DNA of 51,290 nucleotides from Ga0077530 sp035565975 (lineage in GTDB: Bacteria > Pseudomonadota > Alphaproteobacteria > Rhizobiales > Hyphomicrobiaceae). Below the pieces are notes generated by a model that saw only the letters and a list, made by a program, of their open reading frames with translations, was not told where the DNA came from and did not search any database. The DNA is taken from the NCBI GenBank assembly GCA_035565975.1, contig DATMRT010000008.1:1-51290 (forward strand), written 5' to 3'. Positions within the stretch are counted from its first letter, which is position 1. Each line of letters begins with the position of its first letter. Position numbers and translations under genes: made by a program. Below are positions 34,736 to 43,981 of the stretch, piece by piece.

Positions 34736-35596
34736 TCAGAAGATCCGGTTCGGGAAATAGCGCAAAATCAGCTCCTCGTAGCGGCCGTTCCGTCTGAGCC
34801 GGGCCAGCGTCCGGTTGATCATGCGCTTCAGCTCGACATCGCGACGCGGCACCGTGATCGCGAGACCGTCACCGAAGAACTTCGGCTCGAAGAACGGCCC
34901 GCCCTTGAGCTCGCAACAGTCCTGTGACAGCGAGCCATTGACCCAGAACACGAGGCCGATGCCGTCGCCGAAGACGAGGTCGGCGCGCCCCTGACGGACA
35001 GCCTCGCGCGCCTCCTCGACGGTGTCGGTGGTCTCGATCGCGCTCTCGCGGAAAAAGGTCCGGAGGTATGCCTCGTGTGGACTGCCGCGCGCGACCGCAA
35101 TGCGACGGCGTTCGAGCTGCTCCGGCGTCGTCGTCACCCGCGGGCTCGTCCGCAGGCCGGCAAACCAGGCGGCCGTATAGAAATAGCGATCCGATACGTC
35201 GAAGTCCTTGAGCAGCGACGGCGTGATCCGCTGCGCGGCGATCACGGCATCGGCCTCGCCCCGGCGCAGCGCCGGCAGCAGCTCATTCCAGGGCAGCGCG
35301 CGGATATCGCACTGTGTCCCGAGCTCGAGACAGATGGCACGCGCGAGATCGACGTCGAAACCCGTCAGCACGCCGTCTTCGTCATAGTAGTGGAAGGGCG
35401 GAAATTCGCTGTCCGTCAAGAAGCGGATCGCGAACCGGCGTGGGCCTGCTCCGGGCGGCGCAGGCGGGGGCGCAATGCTCGGCGCCTCGGTCTGCGTATC
35501 GGCCGGTGCCTGCGCCGAAACCGGCGAGACGGTCGCAAATTGATCAAGAATCAGTATTGCGCACGCCAGCGCTGCACTTATGATCGCATTGCGCAC
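34736..35596 (-). CDS. Amino-acid type periplasmic binding protein (SBP_bac_3), orphan
   Basis: A 286-residue protein with signal peptide (AIISAALACAILILDQF, cleavage near SAQA), a Pro-rich linker, and the SBP_bac_3 pattern: DSEFPPFHYYDEDGVLTGFDVDLARAI, split as FPPFHY and GFDVDLARAI, then RGEADAVIAAQRIT and GRADLVFGDG. Members usually serve polar amino-acid ABC importers or sensors. No permease or ATPase gene lies beside it, so it is an orphan and may work with a distant importer or in signalling. The first gene divergent to it encodes a glycosyltransferase. Confidence 0.9.
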   Translation of the reverse strand: MRNAIISAALACAILILDQFATVSPVSAQAPADTQTEAPSIAPPPAPPGAGPRRFAIRFLTDSEFPPFHYYDEDGVLTGFDVDLARAICLELGTQCDIRALPWNELLPALRRGEADAVIAAQRITPSLLKDFDVSDRYFYTAAWFAGLRTSPRVTTTPEQLERRRIAVARGSPHEAYLRTFFRESAIETTDTVEEAREAVRQGRADLVFGDGIGLVFWVNGSLSQDCCELKGGPFFEPKFFGDGLAITVPRRDVELKRMINRTLARLRRNGRYEELILRYFPNRIF

Positions 35597-35700
35597 AACG
35601 CATCCTCATTCTTTGGCGCAGCGCGCATCATCATTCACCTGCCTGTCCGTGCGTCGCCCAAATCATATTCCCCGATCGCCAAGCTGGCTTCATTGCCGTC

Positions 35701-37638
35701 ATGAACCAGATTTCCGAGTCTACTGGGCTCCGTCCCCGCCGCTGGGTCGTACGGCGGGAATCGCCCCGCCAGCGCAGCATCTTAGCGCGACTGAGGAGTG
35801 TGCGACAGCGCATCGGCCGACTTCGGGCTTCGACGGCAGAGGCCGCGGAGAGTGAATACGCCTTTCTGGTGGGACACGCCATCGATGCAGCGACGCTCGC
35901 AAGGGCCGAGCGCATTGCGCAGGCATGGGCGGTCCTCCCGCACGAGGTGATGATCGCTCTTGGCTGGATCGACGAGCGCCAGTATGTCGCCGCGCTCGGC
36001 GCAGCGCTCGGCATCGACTGGCTCTCCCGGGGGCCCGATCGGCAGCGGCGGCCGGGCGAGACCGTGATCAACGCCTACGCCATGCGTCCCAAGGTCATTC
36101 GCGAGGCCGTCTCGCTTCTTCCGACAGGCAAGCTTCCCGTCCTTGCGACCCGTCGCGAGATCGATGCCCTGCACATGGCCGGCGCGGAGGCGGCGCTCAT
36201 CGATAGTGCCATCGAAGGCCTCTGGCGAGCCGATCCCGCGGCGTCCGCACGCACGGGCGCCGAGATGTGGCAGGCTCTTGCTGCCGTCACGCTGGTTGGT
36301 CTCGTGCTCGGCGGTGCGGCGGTCGCGCCCGAGGTCATGCTGCCCTTCGTCATGGCGGTTCTTACCTTGCCATTCCTCTGTGTCGTGCTGCTGCGTTCCG
36401 CTGCGGTTCTGGAGCTCTTGCGCCGGCCAGATCGCCGCGACGTCAAAAGCACCCGGCCCGTCGCCGATGCCGAATTGCCGCGCTACAGCGCATTGGTTCC
36501 GCTCTATCGCGAAGCCGACATCCTGCCCGATCTCGTCGCCGGCATGGCGGCCCTTGATTATCCCGCTGCGAAGCTCGAGGTGCTGCTCGTGCTCGAGGCC
36601 GAGGATACGGAAACACGCGCCGCGCTCGCCCAACTCGACTTGCCCGGCAATATCCGTCCCGTGGTCGTTCCGGACAAAGGCCCGCGCACCAAACCCAAGG
36701 CCCTGAACTACGCGCTCGAGCTCGTCCGCAGCCCCTTTGTGGTCGTCTATGACGCCGAGGACATCCCCGAGCCCGATCAGCTTCGCCGGGCGCTGGCGGC
36801 GTTTGCGGAAGGCGGCCCCGAAATCGCCTGCGTGCAGGCGCGCCTCGGCATTCACAACACGCGCCAGGGCTGGCTGCCGCGGCAGTTCGCACTGGAGTAT
36901 GCCTCCCTCTTCGATGCGCAGCTCCCCTCGCTGCAGCGGCTCGGTCTGCCGATCCCGCTCGGTGGCACGTCCAACCACTTCCGCGTCGATCGGCTGAAGG
37001 AAGTGGGCGGCTGGGACCCCTACAATGTGACGGAAGACGCCGATCTCGGCTTCCGCCTGGCCCGTGGCGGCTACCGCACGCTCACGATCGCCTCGACGAC
37101 CTGGGAAGAGGCGCCGATCGCACTCAGGAGCTGGGTCCGTCAGCGTACACGCTGGCTCAAGGGTTGGATGCAGACCTATCTCGTGCACACGCGGCGGCGA
37201 CCCAAGAGGCGGCGGCGGTCGCTCGCGCGCTTCGGCGGCCGGGCACTTGGACAGGGCTTAGGATGGTGGCCGCGCGCCGGCCTGCACGTACTGATCGGCG
37301 GGATGCTGGCGTCCGCGCTGGTGCACCCGATCGTGCTGGCAATCATCGCGTGGCAAGCATTCACGGGCAGCCTCCTCGCACCATCGACCGGTCCGTTCGA
37401 GCGGGCGCTCGTGTGGATCGGCCTCGCCAATCTGGCGGCCGGATACGTGAGTGCGATGCTGGCGGCCGCCATCGCCTCCTGGCAGCGGGGCTGGCGCCGC
37501 CTCGCGTTCGCGGCCTTGCTCATGCCGCTCTACTGGCTGCTCGTGTCGTTCGCCGCCTACCGCGCGCTCGTGCAACTCATCACGGCACCGCACCTCTGGG
37601 AGAAGACGGCGCACGGCCATTCGCGGGGAAAAAGTTAA
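35701..37638 (+). CDS. Membrane glycosyltransferase, GT2 family, with N-terminal MshEN-like region
   Basis: A 645-residue protein. Residues about 60-165 form a soluble region whose pattern (EVMIALGWIDERQYVAALGAALGIDWL) looks like the MshEN / type II secretion ATPase N-terminal fold. Then come two spans (190-240), a processive-type GT2 domain with Asp351-A-E-Asp354, T-E445-D446 and Q481-R-T-R-W485, and two to four C-terminal spans. This is the layout of polysaccharide synthases (cellulose, glucan or hyaluronan-like). The product is unknown. The start is ATG 35701; the upstream gap to the divergent binding protein is 104 bp. Confidence 0.93.
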   Translation: MNQISESTGLRPRRWVVRRESPRQRSILARLRSVRQRIGRLRASTAEAAESEYAFLVGHAIDAATLARAERIAQAWAVLPHEVMIALGWIDERQYVAALGAALGIDWLSRGPDRQRRPGETVINAYAMRPKVIREAVSLLPTGKLPVLATRREIDALHMAGAEAALIDSAIEGLWRADPAASARTGAEMWQALAAVTLVGLVLGGAAVAPEVMLPFVMAVLTLPFLCVVLLRSAAVLELLRRPDRRDVKSTRPVADAELPRYSALVPLYREADILPDLVAGMAALDYPAAKLEVLLVLEAEDTETRAALAQLDLPGNIRPVVVPDKGPRTKPKALNYALELVRSPFVVVYDAEDIPEPDQLRRALAAFAEGGPEIACVQARLGIHNTRQGWLPRQFALEYASLFDAQLPSLQRLGLPIPLGGTSNHFRVDRLKEVGGWDPYNVTEDADLGFRLARGGYRTLTIASTTWEEAPIALRSWVRQRTRWLKGWMQTYLVHTRRRPKRRRRSLARFGGRALGQGLGWWPRAGLHVLIGGMLASALVHPIVLAIIAWQAFTGSLLAPSTGPFERALVWIGLANLAAGYVSAMLAAAIASWQRGWRRLAFAALLMPLYWLLVSFAAYRALVQLITAPHLWEKTAHGHSRGKS

Positions 37639-37645
37639 GCAATCA

Positions 37646-37675
37646 TCCCTCTCCTCGCGAGCGAGGAGAAGGGGA
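37646..37675. repeat. GC-rich imperfect palindrome between convergent genes
   Basis: CTCCTCGC (37651-37658) pairs with GCGAGGAG (37661-37668), extended by TCCC and GGGGA through small bulges. It lies between the ends of the glycosyltransferase and aldo/keto reductase genes, with AAAAA upstream, and could be a bidirectional terminator. Such CCCTCTCCTCGC-type palindromes are often dispersed repeats in alphaproteobacteria (recollection). No second copy was noticed here. Confidence 0.55.
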
Positions 37676-37680
37676 TTGGG

Positions 37681-38622
37681 CTACCCCATCGTAATGCTGT
37701 CCACCTCAGCCATGTCCTCGGCCGTGAGTTGCCAGTCGGCAGCCTTCACGTTGGCCTCGACCTGAGCCGGCGTGGTCGCCCCCGCAATGACGCTCGTCAC
37801 CGGCGACTTGCAGGCGAGCCAACTGAAGGCGAGTTCCAGCAGCGTGTGCCCGCGCGCCTTGGCAAAGGCTTCGAGCTTCTCGACCTTGGTCCAGTTGGCG
37901 TCGTTGAGATATTTGTCGGCCCAGCGCTTGGCCTGTGAGAGGCGGCCGTCTGCGGGCATGTTGCTGCGCGCGTACTTGCCGCTGAGAAGTCCGCTCGCCA
38001 GCGGGAAGAAGGGCAACAGGCCGAGACCGTAGTGCTCCATGGCCGCCGCGAGCTGCGGCTCGACCACATTGCGGACCACGAGGCTGTACTCGTCCTGGCA
38101 GGAGATGAAGGCCGTCATATTGTGCGCTCGCGCAATCTCCTGCGATTTCGCCACCTGCCACGCCGGCATGTTCGAGCAGCCGACGTAGCGCACCTTGCCC
38201 TGTCGCACGAGATCGTCCAGCGTCGCCATCGTCTCCTCGAGCGGGGTGAGGGGATCGGGCTTGTGGTACTGGTAGAGGTCGATCCAATCGGTCTTGAGCC
38301 GCTTCAGGCTGTCTTCGACGGCGCTCATGATGTAGCGTCGCGAGGCCCCGCGCTTGCGGCCCTCGTCGTCCATCTCCCAGCCGAATTTGGTCGCCAGCAC
38401 GATGTCCTTGCGGCGTGCGCCGAGCACCTCGCCGATGATCGTCTCCGAGCCCCCTCGGCCGCCGTACATATCGGCCGTGTCGAGCAGCGTGATGCCGGCA
38501 TCGAGCGCCTTGTGGATGACCTTGCGCGAGCCTTCGAGGTCGAGCTTGGCGCCGAAGTTGTTGCAGCCAAGGCCAACCACGGACACGCGCAGGCCGGAGG
38601 GCCCGAGATTGCGTTCCTTCAT
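37681..38622 (-). CDS. Aldo/keto reductase
   Basis: A 313-residue (beta/alpha)8 NADPH-dependent oxidoreductase. Catalytic residues are visible: Asp48 and Tyr53 in DTADMYGG, Lys79 in LATKFG and His in LYQYHKPD. The N-terminus GPSGLRVSVVGLGCNNFG is typical of the YajO/Tas/IolS-like AKRs. Substrate is probably a small carbonyl compound. RBS TAGGAGAAA precedes the ATG. It is divergent from the agmatinase-like gene by 114 bp and converges on the glycosyltransferase. Confidence 0.94.
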   Translation of the reverse strand: MKERNLGPSGLRVSVVGLGCNNFGAKLDLEGSRKVIHKALDAGITLLDTADMYGGRGGSETIIGEVLGARRKDIVLATKFGWEMDDEGRKRGASRRYIMSAVEDSLKRLKTDWIDLYQYHKPDPLTPLEETMATLDDLVRQGKVRYVGCSNMPAWQVAKSQEIARAHNMTAFISCQDEYSLVVRNVVEPQLAAAMEHYGLGLLPFFPLASGLLSGKYARSNMPADGRLSQAKRWADKYLNDANWTKVEKLEAFAKARGHTLLELAFSWLACKSPVTSVIAGATTPAQVEANVKAADWQLTAEDMAEVDSITMG

Positions 38623-38736
38623 TGAAGTTTCTCCTATGGGGATCAGTTATCGATCGTGCCGCCCTTCCTTGCAGGTTGCGATGAGCAGCCGGCTCTGCCA
38701 AGAGCTATTCACATCCTGCCTTCACTGAGGCCCCCG

Positions 38737-39648
38737 ATGATCCGCCCCGCGCTCGACTATCTCCCCGCTGCCGAAAGCTTTCATGATCCCTTGCGTGAGG
38801 ACGCTGCCCATCCGGAGCGCGCGCGTGCCGTGGTGATCCCTTTCGGGCTCGAGGCTTCGGTAAGCTACGGGGCAGGTACGGCCACGGGACCTGCCGCGAT
38901 CCTCGCGGCGAGCCACCAGCTCGAGCTTTACGACGAGGAGCTGAGGCGCGAGGCCTGCCTCGAATACGGCATTGCCACCATACGTGAGCCGCGCATCGCG
39001 AGGCCGCTCGAGGCCGCGCTGGCGCAGCTTTCAGGGCTTGTCGAGCAGGTGCTGGAGGAGGGCCGCTTCCCGCTCGTACTCGGCGGCGAGCATTCGCTGA
39101 CGGCCGGCGCCATCAATCCGTTCGCCGCGAGCTACAAGGATCTCGTCGTCCTCCAGTTCGACGCGCACGCCGACCTGCGCGATGGCTATCTCGGCGAGAA
39201 GTATTCGCATGCCGCCGCCATGCGCCGCGTACTCGATCATGCGCATGTGGAGCTCGTGTCCGTCGGCATCCGCGCGATCTCGAAGGAGGAAGCGGACTTT
39301 GCCGAGGCCCTTCCCGAGCGCGTGCACATCTATTGGGGCAAGGACCAGGCGCGCTGGGATATGGAGGCGATCGCTGCCCGTCTCCGCGGCCGTCCGATCT
39401 ACGTCACGTTCGATATCGATGGCCTCGACGGTGCGGTCATGCCGGCGACCGGTACGCCGACGCCCGGCGGACTCTCCTATCTGCACGCGCTGGCGATCCT
39501 GCGCCGTGCCGCCGAGGTCGGCACCATCGTCGGCGCCGATGTCGTGGAGCTCGCGCCCATTCCGGGCTTCCACGTCTACGACTACACGGCAGCGGCGCTT
39601 GCCGCCAAAATCATGAACTACGCGCTCGCCGGGACAGGACCGCGCTGA
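38737..39648 (+). CDS. speB: Agmatinase-type ureohydrolase
   Basis: A 303-residue cytoplasmic Mn-dependent ureohydrolase. Metal ligands are His119 (GGEHS), Asp142, His144 and Asp146 (FDAHADLRD), and Asp226 and Asp228 (DIDGLD). The stretch MPATGTPTPGGL is the family's late motif. The family splits agmatine into putrescine and urea, but some members hydrolyse guanidinobutyrate, guanidinopropionate or arginine, and the specificity is not sure here. An in-frame longer start exists at 38656 but the extra 27 residues look unlike the family. It ends 4 bp from the convergent MFS gene. Confidence 0.9.
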   Translation: MIRPALDYLPAAESFHDPLREDAAHPERARAVVIPFGLEASVSYGAGTATGPAAILAASHQLELYDEELRREACLEYGIATIREPRIARPLEAALAQLSGLVEQVLEEGRFPLVLGGEHSLTAGAINPFAASYKDLVVLQFDAHADLRDGYLGEKYSHAAAMRRVLDHAHVELVSVGIRAISKEEADFAEALPERVHIYWGKDQARWDMEAIAARLRGRPIYVTFDIDGLDGAVMPATGTPTPGGLSYLHALAILRRAAEVGTIVGADVVELAPIPGFHVYDYTAAALAAKIMNYALAGTGPR

Positions 39649-39652
39649 CGAA

Positions 39653-40903
39653 TCACGTGCCCATATCGGCCTTGAGGCGCTCCATGGCCTGCGGATCGGA
39701 GGCGAAGAGATACTGCGTGAAGCCGACCGTGATCAGGATCATAACGCCATTGAAGGCGAGCGTCGGCCCGAGGCCGAAATGCTCGGCGATGGCGCCCGTC
39801 ATCAGGTTGCCGAGGGGCGCCATACCGACGAAACACATGACGTAGATACCGATCACGCGCCCGCGCCAGGCATCCTCCACCGACTGCTGCATGATCGTGT
39901 TGGTGGAGGCCGACGTCATGAGGATCGAGCCGCCGAGGACGGCGAGCAGGAACATCGACAGCGGCAGATAGCGTGACTGGCTGAACGCGATCAAAGCCAG
40001 GGCGACAGAGAATGGGGCGAAGCGTACGAGCGAGAGTTGCACGCGCGTGCTGGTCTGCATGGCGAGCACGACGGCAGTCACGAGCGCGCCCGCCCCGACC
40101 GAGCTCATGAGCAGTCCTAGTGTCGAGGTATTGCCGCCGAAGAAGTTCACGGCGATCGACGGCATGATGTGCTGGTAGGGCAGGGCGAAGATAGCCACCG
40201 CCGTCACCGTCGGCAGCAGATAGCGCGCCGCCGGATGCTTGCGGAGATAGGCGATCGTCTCGCCGAGCGCGATGCCCTTCCGGCCGTCCTTGCGCTCCGG
40301 AATCGGATCCGGGATGCGCATGAGGATCAGCGCAATGATCACAGCGCCGAAGCTCACGGCGTTGATCGCGAAGCACCAGGCTTCGGTGAGATGCAGGAGC
40401 AGGATGCCGGCGATCGTCGGTCCGATGATCCGTCCCATGTTGAACAGCATGGAGTTCACGCCGATCGCGCTCGGCAGCAGCTTGCGATCCTCGACGATGA
40501 CGGAGAGCATGGCCTGACGGCCGGGTGTCTCGAATGCCGTCGCCGTGCCGGAGCAAAGTGCAAGTGCGAGATAGAAGCGCACGTCGCTGACGCCGAGCGC
40601 TGCCATGGTGGCCAGCACGCTCGCCAGCGCGGCGAGCACGATGTTCACCGTGATCAGCATGCGCACGCGCCGTACGCGGTCCGTGAGCGCGCCGGCGAAG
40701 GGCGAGACGACAAGAAAGGGGATCTGCGTAAGAAAGCCGGACACGCCGAGCAGGAGGACCGAGCCCGAGAGCCGGTAGATGAGCCACGAGAGCGCGATCT
40801 GCTGGATCCAGCCACCGATGATCGAGATGGCTTGGCCGGTTGCGAAAAGGCGGAAGCGCGGCTTCGACAGCGCTGGCGGCAGGAATGCGGTGATTGCCAC
40901 CAT
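39653..40903 (-). CDS. MFS transporter, EntS-like (MFS_3) family
   Basis: A 416-residue inner-membrane protein with 12 predicted spans. The start FRLFATGQAISIIGGWIQQIALSWLIYRL-type pattern and the loop FAGALTDRVRRVRMLI (the conserved GxLxDRxxRR-type motif between spans 2 and 3) mark the MFS_3 group, which includes the enterobactin exporter EntS and drug exporters. The substrate is unknown. Its 288-bp upstream region holds an unusual nested inverted repeat that could be part of the mRNA leader. Confidence 0.92.
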   Translation of the reverse strand: MVAITAFLPPALSKPRFRLFATGQAISIIGGWIQQIALSWLIYRLSGSVLLLGVSGFLTQIPFLVVSPFAGALTDRVRRVRMLITVNIVLAALASVLATMAALGVSDVRFYLALALCSGTATAFETPGRQAMLSVIVEDRKLLPSAIGVNSMLFNMGRIIGPTIAGILLLHLTEAWCFAINAVSFGAVIIALILMRIPDPIPERKDGRKGIALGETIAYLRKHPAARYLLPTVTAVAIFALPYQHIMPSIAVNFFGGNTSTLGLLMSSVGAGALVTAVVLAMQTSTRVQLSLVRFAPFSVALALIAFSQSRYLPLSMFLLAVLGGSILMTSASTNTIMQQSVEDAWRGRVIGIYVMCFVGMAPLGNLMTGAIAEHFGLGPTLAFNGVMILITVGFTQYLFASDPQAMERLKADMGT

Positions 40904-41014
40904 CTATTCAGTCGTCCTGGCTTGGGACCAACGCGTCGGACCTAGAATGCGACCTCCGCTTGGGTCGGCCTCGAAGTCGCACGTAAGGTCCAAAGACGTT
41001 TAGAGTCATAGGGT

Positions 41015-41092
41015 TCTAAAGCAACTTTGGACTTGAAATTCACTCGCCACCCAGCCGCGAATTGAGGTGAATTTCAAGTCCGTTGCTTTAGA
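41015..41092. repeat. Long imperfect inverted repeat with alternative pairing
   Basis: The left arm 41015-41043 and right arm 41067-41092 pair over 11 bp (TCTAAAGCAAC / GTTGCTTTAGA) and 13 bp (ACTTGAAATTCAC / GTGAATTTCAAGT), with a small bulge between and a 23-nt loop. The outer part of the left arm can instead pair with 40990-41004 (CCAAAG-ACG-TTTAGA). It lies between the end of chvG and the start of the MFS gene, both on the minus strand. No T-tract follows, so it is not a simple terminator. Confidence 0.8.
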
Positions 41093-41191
41093 TGCCGAGA
41101 TCGAGGGACGCGGGCGGGATCAGTCCGGGCGCAGTGATGCAGGCATATGCGCGGCGTGATCATTGCAGGCCATCCGAAAGGATGTCGAGGG

Positions 41192-43072
41192 TCAGGTGTT
41201 CTCTTTTCTGTGACGCCAGCCGCCGGCGCGAACATTGGCCGCGGGCAACCGGACACGCAGGCACGCGCCAAGCACCTTGCCATCCTCGATGCGGTTCTCG
41301 GCCCAAATGTGCCCGCCGTGGGCACTGACGATCTCGCGTGAGATCGAGAGGCCGAGGCCGGAGTTCTTGCCCCGCGTGCGGTCGCTTTGCGGCCGGTCCG
41401 AATAGAAGCGCTGGAAGATCTTGTCGATGCTTTCGGGCGGGATGCCGGGGCCTTCGTCGCTGACGGAGATCTCGACGCCGTCGCTGAGCGCGACGGCACG
41501 CACGGTCACGGTGCCGCCCGGCGGCGAGAACGAGAGGGCATTGTCGAGCAGGTTCGTGACGACGCGGCTGAGGTTCGTCTCGTGGCCATTGACGATGAAC
41601 GCCCCGGGGCGCGCAGGCAGGTCCTGGATCTGGAGCGCGACGTGGTGCTGACCATCCTCGATGGTGGCGCGGATGCTCTCCACGACAGAATTGAGAATGG
41701 CGCGGACGTCGACAGGCGCCGTCGTCTGCAGTGCAAGCTCGGCATCGAGGCGCGAGGTATTGGCGACGTCCGTAATGAGACGGTTGAGGCGTTTTAGCTC
41801 GCCGAGCACCTGCTCGACGACCTGCTCGCGCTGCTCGGTCGTCCGGGCATAGTGCAGCGACTGCGCCATGACCTGGGCCGCCGTCAGCGGGTTCTTCAGC
41901 TCGTGGGCGACGTCGGCAGCGAATTTCTCGCTCGATTCAATTCGTCGGTAGAGCGAGCGGGTCATACTGTGCACAGCATTGGAGAGCTGCCCCACCTCGT
42001 CCTGGCGATTTCCGAAATCGGGGAGCTGGGCGTGCGCATGGATGCTGCGGCTCACGCGCTCGGCTCCCTCCGACAGGCGGCGCATGGGGCCTGCGATGGT
42101 GCGCGCCAGCAGCATCGATGCGAGTACGGATGCCGCGAGCGCCATCAGTACCAGCATGGCCATGGCCGAGCGTTCGCTCGCGATGATCTCGTCGATCTCA
42201 CCTGGCCGCGTCGACAGGAGCAGCGCGCCGAGGATGGCATTGCGCCGCTGGATCGGCACGGCCAGCGAAACGATCTTCTCCTGGTCGTCGGTCAGCAGCA
42301 GCATTGGAGGAAGTGCTGCGCCCCTCAGCGCCTGGCGCACTTCCGGATAGCTGGTGCCGCTCGCATTACGCCCGATCTCCTTGTAGATGGGCAGATCGGA
42401 TCGATCGAAGAGCCCGGTGAGCCGAGTCCAGAAATTCTTTACCTTGACGCGCTTGCCGGGATTGTCCTCGGGCTCTCGACGCTGCTCGCCATCGAGCGGT
42501 AGCGGGAACTGCAGATCCTCGAGCTCATTGGAATCGACGATCAGCTTGCCGTTTCTGTCGTAGATGCGCGCGCGCGTGTTGTGCGTCGGGTGGATCAGGC
42601 GCCTCAGAACCGGAATGACTCGCTCGTGACGCAGCGACAGTTCCATGGCCGCGAACCCGTCGTCGCGGAAAGGAACGCGCACGCCATCGAGCTCCGGCAG
42701 GCGGTCGGGGTCGAAGGAGAGGCTGCCCTCGCGCTCGATAAGGGCGCTTGACGCGATCGCCGATGCGATGATTTCGCCCTGGACCTTGAGGCTTTCGTAT
42801 TTTGCGGTGATCAGCCAGGCGTGCTGCTGGCTGAGCCAGAGCATCCCGCCGACCAGAACGACGAGGCCGAGCAGGTTGGCGAGCACGATGCGCCGCGCGA
42901 GCGTCGCGAAGAGCTTGCGTAAGGGGCCATGCTTGTCGAGAAACTGCCAGATCTCGACCGTCCGCTGCCAGGCCGCGGTGAGCCATGCTGCCCGGGGCTC
43001 CCGCTTGGCGATCCCGCCGGCATCGCTATCCGATGCCGGGATCTGCCACATGCGATCGCCATCGAGTGCCAT
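41192..43072 (-). CDS. chvG: Sensor histidine kinase ChvG (ExoS)
   Basis: A 626-residue inner-membrane sensor kinase. It has a cytoplasmic N-terminus, a first span (RIVLANLLGLVVLVGGMLWL), a periplasmic sensing domain of about 220 residues, a second span near residue 300, a HAMP linker, the H-box with phospho-acceptor His390 (ADVAHELKNPL), and an ATPase domain with N-box NLLDNALSFSP, G1 DEGPGIPPE and GLGLSISREI. ChvG senses acidity or envelope stress in rhizobia and works with ChvI. The N-terminal extension before the first span is long. It starts 201 bp after chvI. Confidence 0.93.
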   Translation of the reverse strand: MALDGDRMWQIPASDSDAGGIAKREPRAAWLTAAWQRTVEIWQFLDKHGPLRKLFATLARRIVLANLLGLVVLVGGMLWLSQQHAWLITAKYESLKVQGEIIASAIASSALIEREGSLSFDPDRLPELDGVRVPFRDDGFAAMELSLRHERVIPVLRRLIHPTHNTRARIYDRNGKLIVDSNELEDLQFPLPLDGEQRREPEDNPGKRVKVKNFWTRLTGLFDRSDLPIYKEIGRNASGTSYPEVRQALRGAALPPMLLLTDDQEKIVSLAVPIQRRNAILGALLLSTRPGEIDEIIASERSAMAMLVLMALAASVLASMLLARTIAGPMRRLSEGAERVSRSIHAHAQLPDFGNRQDEVGQLSNAVHSMTRSLYRRIESSEKFAADVAHELKNPLTAAQVMAQSLHYARTTEQREQVVEQVLGELKRLNRLITDVANTSRLDAELALQTTAPVDVRAILNSVVESIRATIEDGQHHVALQIQDLPARPGAFIVNGHETNLSRVVTNLLDNALSFSPPGGTVTVRAVALSDGVEISVSDEGPGIPPESIDKIFQRFYSDRPQSDRTRGKNSGLGLSISREIVSAHGGHIWAENRIEDGKVLGACLRVRLPAANVRAGGWRHRKENT

Positions 43073-43273
43073 TCTCGGTTCCCTCGCTCTCGCGGCCAGG
43101 AGACTGGCGCAGGTGCCGCGGGCCTCTCAGAATGGCTTGGCGCGGCACGACATGGCGGTCAGCCGGTGCCCGGAAAGGCGCAGGCCGCCAGAGGCGTTCT
43201 CATGCCGGGAATATTACAGCTGGCGCCCCGATGCCAGCAGCATTGCGTTTCCCGCTTCGGACGCCCGATCCCG

Positions 43274-43981
43274 TCAGGTCTCCTTGAAGCGATAGCCCAC
43301 CCCGTAAAGTGTTTCAATCACGTCGAAATCGTCGTCGACCTGCTTGAACTTCTTCCGCAGACGCTTGATGTGGCTGTCGATCGTGCGGTCGTCCACATAG
43401 ACCTGATCGTCGTAGGCGGCATCCATCAGCGCGTCGCGAGTCTTCACGACGCCCGGGCGGGTCGCCAGTGCCTGCAGAATGAGGAATTCGGTGACGGTGA
43501 GTGTCACCGGGCGATTGTCCCAGTGGCAGGTATGACGCTCGGGATCGAGACGCAGCTTGCCCCGCTCCAGGATGCGGGCCGCCTCGGTGGGAGGTGCCGT
43601 GCCGTCCTTGGCCTGCGCGCGGCGAAGGACGGCCTTCACCCGTTCGACGACGAGGCGCTGCGAGAAAGGCTTGGCGATGTAGTCGTCGGCGCCCATCTTG
43701 AGGCCGAACAGCTCGTCGATCTCCTCGTCCTTGGACGTGAGGAAAATCACCGGCATGTCTGACTGCTGGCGCACGCGGCGCAGCAGCTCCATGCCATCCA
43801 TGCGGGGCATCTTGATATCGAAGATGCCGAGATCGGCGGGCTCTTCGGTCAGCGCCTCGAGGGCGGCCGCGCCGTCTGGATAGGTCCGCACCTTATAGCC
43901 CTCGGCTTCGAGCGCCATGCGGAGTGCCGTCAGAATATTGCGCTCGTCGTCAACGAGGGCGATGGTGCTCTTCTCTTTCAT
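43274..43981 (-). CDS. chvI: Response regulator ChvI
   Basis: A 235-residue OmpR/PhoB-type regulator. The receiver has acidic pocket Asp11-Asp12, phospho-acceptor Asp55 (IFDIKMP) and a conserved Lys in TSKDEE. The C-terminal winged helix contains VTLTVTEFLILQALA and RTIDSHIKRLRKKF. The gene pairs with chvG just downstream. In Agrobacterium and Sinorhizobium, ChvI controls exopolysaccharide, acid response and virulence or symbiosis genes. The usual rhizobial neighbours pckA and hprK are not adjacent here. Confidence 0.95.
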   Translation of the reverse strand: MKEKSTIALVDDERNILTALRMALEAEGYKVRTYPDGAAALEALTEEPADLGIFDIKMPRMDGMELLRRVRQQSDMPVIFLTSKDEEIDELFGLKMGADDYIAKPFSQRLVVERVKAVLRRAQAKDGTAPPTEAARILERGKLRLDPERHTCHWDNRPVTLTVTEFLILQALATRPGVVKTRDALMDAAYDDQVYVDDRTIDSHIKRLRKKFKQVDDDFDVIETLYGVGYRFKET

